Source: an uncultured Pseudoteredinibacter sp. (GTDB lineage Bacteria > Pseudomonadota > Gammaproteobacteria > Pseudomonadales > Cellvibrionaceae). Taken from it: 64,000 nucleotides of DNA. Under the pieces are notes generated by a model. The model was given only the letters and a program-made list of their open reading frames with translations. It searched no databases and was not told where the DNA came from. Made by a program: the position numbers and the translations under genes. Positions 29,786 to 37,392 of this stretch are shown here, piece after piece. Location: NCBI RefSeq assembly GCF_947500695.1, contig NZ_CANMSS010000003.1, positions 124,001 to 188,000 of the forward strand, in the 5' to 3' direction. The number at the start of each line of letters is the position of its first letter. Within the stretch, counting starts at the first letter, position 1.

Positions 29786-30130
29786 ATGTCGTCTCCTGTC
29801 GTTCGAGGTTTTCTTATTTTTCACATAGCTCAACATTTCATAGTGCCGCTTACAGTAGCGGTTTTGTTTTTCCCCAAGCAGTGGCGTAAGGCCTATCTGG
29901 TCATGATGCTAACGATGCTGGTGGATGTCGATCATCTATTGGCAGATCCTATTTATGATCCAAATCGTTGCAGTATTGGTTTTCACCCGCTGCATCGCTT
30001 ACCGATGATTATTGGCTATTTGGCTCTTTGTGTTTTCAGTAAAACCCGATGGCTTGGCTTGGGTTTGGTGATTCATATGGCGCTGGATAGTATCGATTGC
30101 CAAGTAAATACTGGCAGTTGGATAAACTAA
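29786..30130 (+). CDS. DUF6122-like membrane protein
   Basis: 114 residues. The motif MLVDVDHLLADPIYDPNRC followed by SIGFHPLH, and later IHMALDSIDC, closely follow what I recall of the DUF6122 family of small membrane proteins; Asp/His conservation (DVDHL, HPLH, HMALD) resembles a metal site in a membrane hydrolase-like fold. No function is established. There is no strong Shine-Dalgarno sequence. Co-directional with the small membrane protein 70 bp upstream, convergent with the LapG-like protease. Confidence 0.7.
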   Translation: MSSPVVRGFLIFHIAQHFIVPLTVAVLFFPKQWRKAYLVMMLTMLVDVDHLLADPIYDPNRCSIGFHPLHRLPMIIGYLALCVFSKTRWLGLGLVIHMALDSIDCQVNTGSWIN

Positions 30131-30172
30131 GAGAGAGTATGTCCCATAGTTTTGGCCGAGCAGAGTTTAGGC

Positions 30173-30823
30173 TCAAAGGCTTGCTAGTTGGGTCGAAAGT
30201 AATTCAGGGTTGCGCAGCATGGGGTCGTTTTGTAGCAGGTTTTTCCAGCTCGGAAGTAAGCTGTGGCTGCGCTTATCTTGGCTCAGTTTAGGTATCCAGA
30301 GCCCTTCACGATTAAAGCGGTAGATGCTTTGCAAATCGCTTCGCTGGGAAAGTGGACTTAAGCTATCGCTAAGGCTGTCTAAGACGAGCTGTCGCCCGTT
30401 TTCCAAGCGAACTGACAGAACCATGTGCCCTGCTTTAATGGGGCGAGAATAGACATAATGCAGATGCAGCTGCCGCTCTTTAAAGCCTAGGGCTAAGAGG
30501 GTGGTGAACTTGGCAATGCTCAGGTCTTCGCAATCCCCTTGTCGATTACGAATGGTGTCGAAACTGCTGGACCAGTGATCGTCTGATTGCCAGCGTTGAC
30601 GGTCGCTGCGCCATGAAAAGCGGTTAAAGTACTGGTTAACGGCCTGTAGCTGCTGTTCTTGGTTAAAGCCATTGTGGCGCAGGCTGTTTACCGCAGACGC
30701 CCAATTCTGCAGTGCGGCTATGCCTTGTATAGGGTCTTCTTGAGCGTATACGAGCGGAGCGCGCAGCAATGCAATGCATAATAGGCAAATCCGTATGGCT
30801 ATTGGGGCAGTCTTTGTCGGCAT
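30173..30823 (-). CDS. LapG-like periplasmic transglutaminase-fold cysteine protease
   Basis: 216 residues with a Sec signal peptide (cleavage near VYAQ-E, residue ~28). The bacterial transglutaminase-like cysteine protease triad is visible: Cys98 in GDCEDLSIAKF, His133 in AGHMVLSV, Asp149 in VLDSL. LapG of Pseudomonas has this architecture and cleaves LapA-type adhesins at a diAla site under control of LapD and c-di-GMP. Neither LapD nor a LapA-type retention module is seen in the window, so its substrate is open. It is isolated on the minus strand between DUF6122 and rpsT. Confidence 0.8.
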   Translation of the reverse strand: MPTKTAPIAIRICLLCIALLRAPLVYAQEDPIQGIAALQNWASAVNSLRHNGFNQEQQLQAVNQYFNRFSWRSDRQRWQSDDHWSSSFDTIRNRQGDCEDLSIAKFTTLLALGFKERQLHLHYVYSRPIKAGHMVLSVRLENGRQLVLDSLSDSLSPLSQRSDLQSIYRFNREGLWIPKLSQDKRSHSLLPSWKNLLQNDPMLRNPELLSTQLASL

Positions 30824-31078
30824 GATGAATCACTCAGCTGAGAACGGCCTCTCTTTTGTTTTGTGAACTATGTCACGCTATTTGAGTGTGGTCGCTACCA
30901 GTCGGTGAAAATGGGAATATCTGACTATGGATTAATGGCTGGAATTAGTTCTTTTATTTGATCTGTGTGGCTGAACGGTCGCGGGCTTTGCCACTTGAGG
31001 ATGAGGGGCTGCTATTAGCTTGATCCCAGGCTTCCTGTCGTCTTGCGCCGATAGCTGAGGGAGGTAAATTTCAGGCAC
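30824..31078. other. Intergenic region upstream of the LapG-like gene
   Basis: No ORF, RNA gene or strong inverted repeat seen. It must carry the promoter of the LapG-like gene; the rpsT terminator forms its right edge. Confidence 0.45.
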
Positions 31079-31106
31079 AAAAAAACCGGCTAAAGCCGGC
31101 TTTTTT
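31079..31106 (-). terminator. Terminator of rpsT
   Basis: CCGGCT-aa-AGCCGG stem flanked by A and T runs, 23 bp past the rpsT stop. Confidence 0.88.
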
Positions 31107-31128
31107 GATAGTTGAGGCAGGGGTGCAA

Positions 31129-31395
31129 TTAAGCAGCCAAAGCCTTAACTTGTGCGTTCAGACGGCTCTTATGACGAGCAGCTTTATTCTTGTGAATAAT
31201 GCCTTTGTCTGCAATGCGGTCGATAACAGGTACTGCAGCGGCGTAAGCGGCTTTAGCGGCGTCTGCATCGCCAGCGTCAATCGCGGCGTTAACTTTTTTG
31301 ATGTAAGTACGCACCATGGAGCGTAGGCTGGCGTTGTGCTGGCGAGCCTTTTCGTTCTGGCGGGCACGTTTTTTGGCTTGAGGTGTATTTGCCAC
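31129..31395 (-). CDS. rpsT: Ribosomal protein bS20
   Basis: 88 residues, the usual length. Basic helical protein that binds 16S r[23 protein letters not shown] and later [20 protein letters not shown] are diagnostic. The start is GTG at 31395 with TAGGAG 7 bp upstream; a non-AUG start is also known for E. coli rpsT (UUG), where it matters for autoregulation. Single gene with its own promoter and terminator. Confidence 0.98.
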   Translation of the reverse strand: MANTPQAKKRARQNEKARQHNASLRSMVRTYIKKVNAAIDAGDADAAKAAYAAAVPVIDRIADKGIIHKNKAARHKSRLNAQVKALAA

Positions 31396-31435
31396 CGTAA
31401 TGCTCCTATAACGTTTGGTCTAAATTAAGGACGCG

Positions 31436-31465
31436 GTATTATGCCGTTTTGGTTTTCTAAGTCAA
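31436..31465 (-). promoter_or_regulatory. Strong promoter of rpsT
   Basis: Minus strand: TTGACT (31465-31460), 18-bp spacer, TAATAC (31441-31436), 41 bp upstream of the GTG start. Confidence 0.8.
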
Positions 31466-31499
31466 GACCTTTGCAGCGATAAGTCGTCTATTTTGTTGA

Positions 31500-33611
31500 T
31501 CAAGTTGATTGGCTGCCACGGTCATTGTTCAGGGCTGCCCTAGGTAGCTCTATGCTAAACACCACGCCTCCTAGATCTGCTCGGTTCTGCGCCTTTACGC
31601 TTGCGTGATGGAATTCGGCGATCAGCTGCACGATACGAAGGCCAAGCCCTAGGTGTGGGCGCTCGCTGTCGCTTTTATCTCTAATCGAGACCAATGAATC
31701 GAATAGCTGTTCACTGACTAGATCGGGCAGCAGTGGGCCGTCGTTATCGACCGACAAGCTAAACCCTCGCTCATGTGCTGCCAGCGATAGGGTGATTGTG
31801 CCGGCTGGAGGGCAGAAGTCCACGGCATTCTCAATCAGCTTATCTAGTGCTTGAGCCAGCAATTCCGGTGCTCCCCAATAGCTGACTTGACCTTCGATAC
31901 TTAAATCTAGCTTTATTTTACAGTGCTTGGAAAAGGTGTCTCCATAAGCGAGACTCAGATCTTTGAGTAGTTGATCTAGCGGGAAGTGCTCTTTTTCGGC
32001 GCTGGCAATGGCCGCTTCTACCTGACTGGCCGCTCCCATGGCGTTCAATATCGCCGACAATCGCTCACTGCCCTGTAAGGCACGCTGACCGTAGCTTTGT
32101 TGCTCTTGATTAAGCTCGCACTGCTGTAGGTTATCCAAGGAGGTTTTAACCACCGCTAGAGGGGTTCTCAGCTCATGGGACAGCTTACTTGAAAGGCTGC
32201 CCAAATAGTCGCTATAGGCCCGTAGGCGACGCAGTAGTTGATGGTAATTACGGCTTAAGTCGCCAAGCTCATCTTTTGCATCACTGGCAGGCAGTAGCCC
32301 CTGTTCAGGCTTTGGGCGACCATACTCATCGAGTGCCTGCTCAGCAGCTTGGCTAAGCTGCCTGATACGCCAACCTAGCCAGCTGGCATAAGCCAATAGC
32401 GCGGCGCCCAATAGGAAGCTACCGAGGCTTGAGTAGAGCAGCAAGTTAAGCAGGGCGGAGTTCATCAAGGCCGCCTGTGTATCATTGCTCTGCTCGGCTA
32501 TCACTGCCCCCAAAACTTGCCCACTTGGGCTGCGTATCGGCGCACTGGCGCGAACTTTTAGTTGCCCTGTGCCTTGGTACCAGCGTTCACTCGCATTACC
32601 GGCTAGTGCTTGGCTTAGCTCGTCGCCAAAATACCAGCCATTTGCTTGCCACGCTTCGATAACCTCTAACTGCTGACTCTGCAATAAACGCTGATAGATC
32701 CAAGCTTTAAGCGGATGCAGCTTATTCGCTTCTGGAAAATAAGGAGCGTTAGCGGCGTCGTCACCTTGTAGATCAGCCAGTAGCTCGCCTTGTGTACCGC
32801 TGAGGCTTAGGCGTAAGCCCTCTTGCTGAAAATGGCTCAGTTCTTCATCCAAACCTTCCAGTTGCTGCACCAGTCTGGGTGCTTGGGCGTCATTGGGCCA
32901 GAGGTTTAAGGTCTCGCCAGTATCGGAGACTACCGATAGATTAAAACGGCCTGATAAAAACGACAGCGGCATTTGTAATTCAACTTGGTAACCTTTGCTG
33001 TTTTCGCGCCACCAACCTTGAATACGATGCTCTGTGCTGATTTTTTCGCCATTTTGAAAACGTGCAATGACTTTTCCGGGTGAGCTGGTGCTCAGCGCAT
33101 AACTTGTGGATGCACTTTGCAGGACTAAATGATCGCCATTGACTAAGCCATTCTTGCCTGGATGGTAATAACGTAATTCGGGCTTTTGTACTTCCACAAA
33201 GACAAAAATGCGATTGTGGGGGCTACGTAGACGTTTGCGATTGGCGAAGGTCTCTTGTTCGGCGCGCTGCAGCATGAGTCGCCAGCGGGCCCGAAAGGGC
33301 GCTTCACCAGCTCGATATACCGGCCCGGTGCGCCAGCTGGGCCAATCACCACCGTAACCATCTAAGACGGTTTGACCTTTTTGCAAAGGGGCAAAAAAGC
33401 CGGCCTCGCCACTTAATGCATTATGAGCGGGAAAAAGCTCTAGGTTTTTGTCTTTACCCAAAGCAGTGGCTACAGCCTTGGCTTGAGCCAGCAAGGCTCG
33501 GCTTTGACCGTCGCGCAGAAGCTGATCCATTTCCTGTAGGTGTTGGTATCCAGCCCAGGGGATTACTAGGGTGAGTAAACTTAGCAGTAAAAGTTGCCGG
33601 CTAAGCTTCAT
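31500..33611 (-). CDS. pdsS: Sortase-system sensor histidine kinase
   Basis: 703 residues. An N-terminal membrane anchor (~6-22) is followed by a very large extracytoplasmic region (~25-390) whose VLDGYGGDWPSW and NRIFVFVEVQKPELRYY stretches look like a CBM9/DOMON-type ligand-binding beta domain. A second membrane segment (~392-415) leads to HAMP-like and HisKA regions with the phospho-acceptor His479 (LSHELRTPLAVV), then an ATPase domain (LIENAVDF, HLGLGLRIVQLI). This architecture fits the histidine kinase of the proteobacterial dedicated sortase system. ATGA overlap with the response regulator gene upstream shows one transcript. It probably senses an envelope or carbohydrate signal; that is inference. 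Confidence 0.88.
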   Translation of the reverse strand: MKLSRQLLLLSLLTLVIPWAGYQHLQEMDQLLRDGQSRALLAQAKAVATALGKDKNLELFPAHNALSGEAGFFAPLQKGQTVLDGYGGDWPSWRTGPVYRAGEAPFRARWRLMLQRAEQETFANRKRLRSPHNRIFVFVEVQKPELRYYHPGKNGLVNGDHLVLQSASTSYALSTSSPGKVIARFQNGEKISTEHRIQGWWRENSKGYQVELQMPLSFLSGRFNLSVVSDTGETLNLWPNDAQAPRLVQQLEGLDEELSHFQQEGLRLSLSGTQGELLADLQGDDAANAPYFPEANKLHPLKAWIYQRLLQSQQLEVIEAWQANGWYFGDELSQALAGNASERWYQGTGQLKVRASAPIRSPSGQVLGAVIAEQSNDTQAALMNSALLNLLLYSSLGSFLLGAALLAYASWLGWRIRQLSQAAEQALDEYGRPKPEQGLLPASDAKDELGDLSRNYHQLLRRLRAYSDYLGSLSSKLSHELRTPLAVVKTSLDNLQQCELNQEQQSYGQRALQGSERLSAILNAMGAASQVEAAIASAEKEHFPLDQLLKDLSLAYGDTFSKHCKIKLDLSIEGQVSYWGAPELLAQALDKLIENAVDFCPPAGTITLSLAAHERGFSLSVDNDGPLLPDLVSEQLFDSLVSIRDKSDSERPHLGLGLRIVQLIAEFHHASVKAQNRADLGGVVFSIELPRAALNNDRGSQST

Positions 33612-34312
33612 TCAGCACTTTCCTGCCAGCGATAACCCATGCCGTAGGCGGTAGCTATACAGCGAAATTCGGGGTCTATCTGTTGAAATTTTTTGCGAAT
33701 GCGTTTGATGTGGGAGGTAATAGTATTGTCATCCAGCACAACATTGGCAGCATCCATCAGTTGTTGACGGTTTTTCACATGGCCTGGGTGCTTTGCTAGT
33801 GCGTGCACAATCCATAGCTCAGTTACGGTTAGCTCAAGCAGTTGCTCCTGCCAACGGGCATGCATTCGATCTAAGTTAATATCGAGATCACCTCTTTGTA
33901 AGCGGTTCTCTTGCTCTTCATGCTCGGGGCCTTGCAGGGCATCCATGCGGCGAAACAGGGCGACGATTCGAGCCAGCATATGGGCCTGGCTAATATCTTT
34001 GGTGAGGTAGTCATCGGCGCCTAGGCGCAGGCCGCTGATCATATCCAGCTCGCTGTCGCGGGCGGTAAGAAAAATGATGGGTAGCTGGGGGGCTTGGGCG
34101 CGAAGCTGCCGACAAAGATCAAAGCCGCCTTCAATCTCTTCACCAAGCCCAACGTCGATAATGGCCAAATCTGGTAAGGCATCGGCGAAGGCCAGTAAGG
34201 CGCTAGGGCGATCAATGTAGTGACTCACTTGAAAGCCTTGGCGCTGCAGAGCTTCTTGGTAATTGGCGGCGATGGCTATTTCATCTTCCACAATGGCAAT
34301 GTGCCTGGGCAT
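33608..34312 (-). CDS. pdsR: Sortase-system response regulator (OmpR family)
   Basis: 234 residues from ATG 34312, chosen over ATG 34339 because AAGGA precedes it and the receiver starts at once (RHIAIVEDE). Receiver domain 1-120 with Asp53 (AIIDVG) and Lys in the DDYLTKDIS loop; winged-helix C-terminal domain ~140-230 (LTVTELWIVHALAKHPGHVK ... TSHIKRIRKKF ... GMGYRW). It pairs with the kinase gene by a 4-bp overlap and is divergent from the sortase target. A perfect inverted repeat in the shared intergenic region is its likely operator. Confidence 0.9.
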   Translation of the reverse strand: MPRHIAIVEDEIAIAANYQEALQRQGFQVSHYIDRPSALLAFADALPDLAIIDVGLGEEIEGGFDLCRQLRAQAPQLPIIFLTARDSELDMISGLRLGADDYLTKDISQAHMLARIVALFRRMDALQGPEHEEQENRLQRGDLDINLDRMHARWQEQLLELTVTELWIVHALAKHPGHVKNRQQLMDAANVVLDDNTITSHIKRIRKKFQQIDPEFRCIATAYGMGYRWQESAE

Positions 34313-34457
34313 ATTAAATCCTTGTACTGGCCTTAGCATTATGACCTGTTATGTTGGGCTATAGTTTATCGCCAAAGTGCAAAAAATAAATCCCTGCCAC
34401 AATTGATCATAATTGAGCCTCAGCTTGCCACCATTTGGGCACTGGCCTGCCATAGAG

Positions 34458-34492
34458 CCCTGTTTAAATATCCTGAAACGGATTAAACAGGG
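34458..34492. promoter_or_regulatory. Perfect inverted repeat upstream of the sortase target
   Basis: CCCTGTTTAA (34458-34467) and TTAAACAGGG (34483-34492) with a 15-bp spacer, ending 8 bp before the ATG at 34501. Candidate operator for the response regulator in the divergent region; because the right arm overlaps the ribosome-binding site, a translational hairpin is an alternative. Confidence 0.6.
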
Positions 34493-34500
34493 TATGCCGC

Positions 34501-36774
34501 ATGAAACTAACCACACCTTTACCAATGCCGGCTATGTGCCGTCAGCGCAGCCGACGCAAAATTCCAAAGCATTTAGTGCTAGAGAGTGAGACCAAAAAAC
34601 GCAGCTGGCCGAAGTATGTAATGCTGCTGCTAAGTTTGCCATTGCTGTTGCTCTTATTCGCCCTGGCTGATCTAGCCAGCGCAGAAGAAGATTACCGCTG
34701 GCAAAATGACTTTAATGAGCGTGGTGGCGAATTATTTTTTAAAGATGCAGCGGGTCGCAAAGCTGCTGCTTTGCATTTAGGCAGTGATTTTAATGTGCAG
34801 GTAAATGGCATGGTTGCCGAAATTACCTTGCAGCAGCGTTTCAAAAACCAAGGAGATGAGTGGCTAGAAGCCGTTTATGTTTTTCCTTTAGATGAGCAGT
34901 CCGCGATAAGTGCCATGCAAATGCGAGTTGGCGAGCGTCTTATCAAAGGCAAAATCGCTGAGAAGCAGGCCGCTAGAAAACAATATCAGCTTGCCAAAAA
35001 GCAAGGTAAAAAAGCAGCCTTAAGTGAGCAGCAGCGGGCCAATTTGTTTACTCAGCGTGTCGCTAATATTGCACCGGGTGAGACGATTGAGGTTGAACTC
35101 AAAGTTGTTCAGGCCGTCAGTCTAAGGGATAAAGCGGAGCTTGGAGGGATGCAATTTAGCCTGCGTATTCCTACTACTTTAACGCCGCGCTTTATTCCTG
35201 GTACACAAGTGAAAGCTCATCCGCAAGAACAGCAAGTTAAACTGGATAGCCATGGCTGGGCACAAGCAACGGATCAGGTTGCTGATGCTGGTGAAATTAC
35301 TCCACCGATGCTAACGCAAGTTGGCGACAATGATATCGTCAATCCGATGAGTTTAGAACTCACCCTGGATGCGGGTTTACCATTGGCCAGTGTAAGCAGT
35401 CCTAGTCATCGCCTATCGCTAAACAAATCAGCGGAGCAACATCACATTACGCTGGCTAATGGGGTGGCGGCAATGAATCGTGATTTTATTTTAGAGTGGT
35501 CACCTAATCCTTCCGTACAGCCTCGTGCAGCTTTGTTTCGCCAAAGCAAAGAGCAAAGCGACTATGCCATGCTAATGCTATTGCCGCCGCAGACGTTAAG
35601 CATCGCGTTGCCAAGAGAGGTAATTTACATCATTGATACCTCAGGCTCTATGGATGGTGAATCTATCATTCAGGCTAAGGCCGCCTTAAAAACTGCAATA
35701 CAGCAAATGAATGATGGTGAGCGATTTAACATTATTGAATTCAACTCAAATTACAGCTTGTTTGCCAGTCAGCCTTTGCAAATGAATGTGCACAATAGAA
35801 TGCAAGCCTTAGATTTTGTAGCGGGCCTACACTCAGGTGGTGGCACGCAGATGTTGCCGGCGCTTAGAGAAGCCTTGCAAGCTGAGGCCCAAGAAGGCTT
35901 TTTAAAACAAGTCGTCTTTATTACCGATGGCAGTGTCGGGAATGAAACAGAGCTGTTTCGAGAAATTCACAAACTACTGGGCGATAGTCGTTTGTTTACT
36001 GTAGGAATAGGCTCTGCTCCCAATGGCTTTTTCATGCGTAAAGCGGCAGAGTTTGGTCGCGGTAGCCATCGATATATTTCTCGCTTAAATCAAGTGGAAG
36101 AAGAGATGGCATTACTGTTTAAACAATTGTCCGCGCCAGTTCTACGTGATATCGAAGTGCAATGGCCGGAGCATTTAACAGTAAGTGCTCTGCCAGAGCG
36201 TATTGCTGATCTCTATATGGGGGAAGCGCTACAGTTACATGCCAAGCTAACAGAAATGAATGCATCAGCAGTAATGGATGGCAATGTGGTAATTAAAGGT
36301 CGGTTAGCTACAGGGCCTTGGCAGCAGAGCATCCCATTAGCCGCCTTGGCGGATAAAGAGCATAGCGGTTTATCCAATTTGTGGGGACGTAAAAAAATTG
36401 CCGCCTTGGAAGACGAAAAGACCTTAGGGCGTGATCCCAAGCGAGTTAGAGCAGAAGTTCTTAAAATAGCACTAGCCGAGCAATTGCTATCACCCTATAC
36501 CAGCTTTATCGCTGTAGAAGAAAAAATATTGCGCCCAGTCAATGCTATCTCAGATAGCGTTGCAGTGCCCAATCAATTGCCAAAGGGCAGTGCTAAGCCT
36601 GCTGCCGCTATAAAACAACAGCTTGCTATGGCCTACCCAAAGACGGCCTCGGGGTGGCAGGCTAAACTTTCTCAAAGTATATCGATGCTATTGATATTGT
36701 TAGTTGCTTACTGTCTCTATCGAATAGCGCTAAGAGGTGCTACTCGCCCAGATCACGCGAATGTGGTGGCTTAA
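34501..36774 (+). CDS. VIT/VWA sortase target protein
   Basis: 757 residues. Basic N-terminus and a hydrophobic stretch (~42-60, ending LASAEED) form a long signal peptide. VIT domain ~85-200 (QVNGMVAEITLQQRFKN, EAVYVFPLDE), then a von Willebrand factor A domain with MIDAS motif DTSGS at 379-383 and later FITDGSVGNE. The C-terminus is YPKTA (712-716), a hydrophobic helix and a short Arg-containing tail (RIALRG): an LPXTG-like sorting signal in which Leu is Tyr and Gly is Ala. It matches the marine proteobacterial sortase target family. The sortase gene follows 2 bp later, so it is surely the substrate. Predicted surface- or envelope-attached, with metal-dependent protein binding. Confidence 0.9.
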   Translation: MKLTTPLPMPAMCRQRSRRKIPKHLVLESETKKRSWPKYVMLLLSLPLLLLLFALADLASAEEDYRWQNDFNERGGELFFKDAAGRKAAALHLGSDFNVQVNGMVAEITLQQRFKNQGDEWLEAVYVFPLDEQSAISAMQMRVGERLIKGKIAEKQAARKQYQLAKKQGKKAALSEQQRANLFTQRVANIAPGETIEVELKVVQAVSLRDKAELGGMQFSLRIPTTLTPRFIPGTQVKAHPQEQQVKLDSHGWAQATDQVADAGEITPPMLTQVGDNDIVNPMSLELTLDAGLPLASVSSPSHRLSLNKSAEQHHITLANGVAAMNRDFILEWSPNPSVQPRAALFRQSKEQSDYAMLMLLPPQTLSIALPREVIYIIDTSGSMDGESIIQAKAALKTAIQQMNDGERFNIIEFNSNYSLFASQPLQMNVHNRMQALDFVAGLHSGGGTQMLPALREALQAEAQEGFLKQVVFITDGSVGNETELFREIHKLLGDSRLFTVGIGSAPNGFFMRKAAEFGRGSHRYISRLNQVEEEMALLFKQLSAPVLRDIEVQWPEHLTVSALPERIADLYMGEALQLHAKLTEMNASAVMDGNVVIKGRLATGPWQQSIPLAALADKEHSGLSNLWGRKKIAALEDEKTLGRDPKRVRAEVLKIALAEQLLSPYTSFIAVEEKILRPVNAISDSVAVPNQLPKGSAKPAAAIKQQLAMAYPKTASGWQAKLSQSISMLLILLVAYCLYRIALRGATRPDHANVVA

Positions 36775-36776
36775 AG

Positions 36777-37382
36777 ATGATAGTTGCAGTAGGTGGTGTG
36801 GGCCACTCAGTATCAAGAAGGCTCATCAACAAAGGCGCCAAGATAGCGTTTATCTTGGCCCTTATTTTTGCCTTGCTTCCCGCTGCAGATGGCTTATGGA
36901 TGTATGGTAAAGCGCAGCTTGCTCAACAACTGTTACAAAACGCCTGGCAAAAAACCTTGGTCAATACCGGTGCAGAAAACAAAAAAGTACGCCCTTGGTC
37001 CTGGGCTGATCATTGGCCGGTGGCGAGATTACGATGGCAGGCAGGCGATCAGGATTTACTGGTATTGCATGGCGCCCACGGTGCCAGTCTCGCTTTCGCG
37101 CCTGGGATGACAGTGGCAGCGAATGGCGGTCGCCTAATATCCGCACACCGAGATACCCATTTTCAATTCCTAAAAGATTTAACAATCGGTGATCAGGTTC
37201 AAATACAAAACAACAATGGGCAATGGCAAAGCTGGCAAGCCGAAGCGGTTGAAATTCACAATATCAATGAACATCAACTCTGGGTCGCTGAGGAAGAGCT
37301 GGTGCTTATTAGCTGCTATCCCTTCGATCAAATCGAAGCGGGCGGGCCTTTAAGGTATGTATTGCGGCTGAGGAAGGTATAG
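36777..37382 (+). CDS. Class GN-type sortase
   Basis: 201 residues. N-terminal membrane anchor (~23-43), then the sortase barrel. The catalytic residues are visible: His124 (SAHRDTHF), Cys180 (LISCYPFD) and Arg193 (GGPLRYVLR). It cleaves the YPKTA signal of the adjacent target and transfers it to an unknown acceptor; in Gram-negatives that acceptor is not established. The gene starts 2 bp after the target's stop and is very likely co-transcribed. Length and motifs fit the marine proteobacterial sortase of the dedicated system. Confidence 0.92.
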   Translation: MIVAVGGVGHSVSRRLINKGAKIAFILALIFALLPAADGLWMYGKAQLAQQLLQNAWQKTLVNTGAENKKVRPWSWADHWPVARLRWQAGDQDLLVLHGAHGASLAFAPGMTVAANGGRLISAHRDTHFQFLKDLTIGDQVQIQNNNGQWQSWQAEAVEIHNINEHQLWVAEEELVLISCYPFDQIEAGGPLRYVLRLRKV

Positions 37383-37392
37383 GTGGAAAAGT

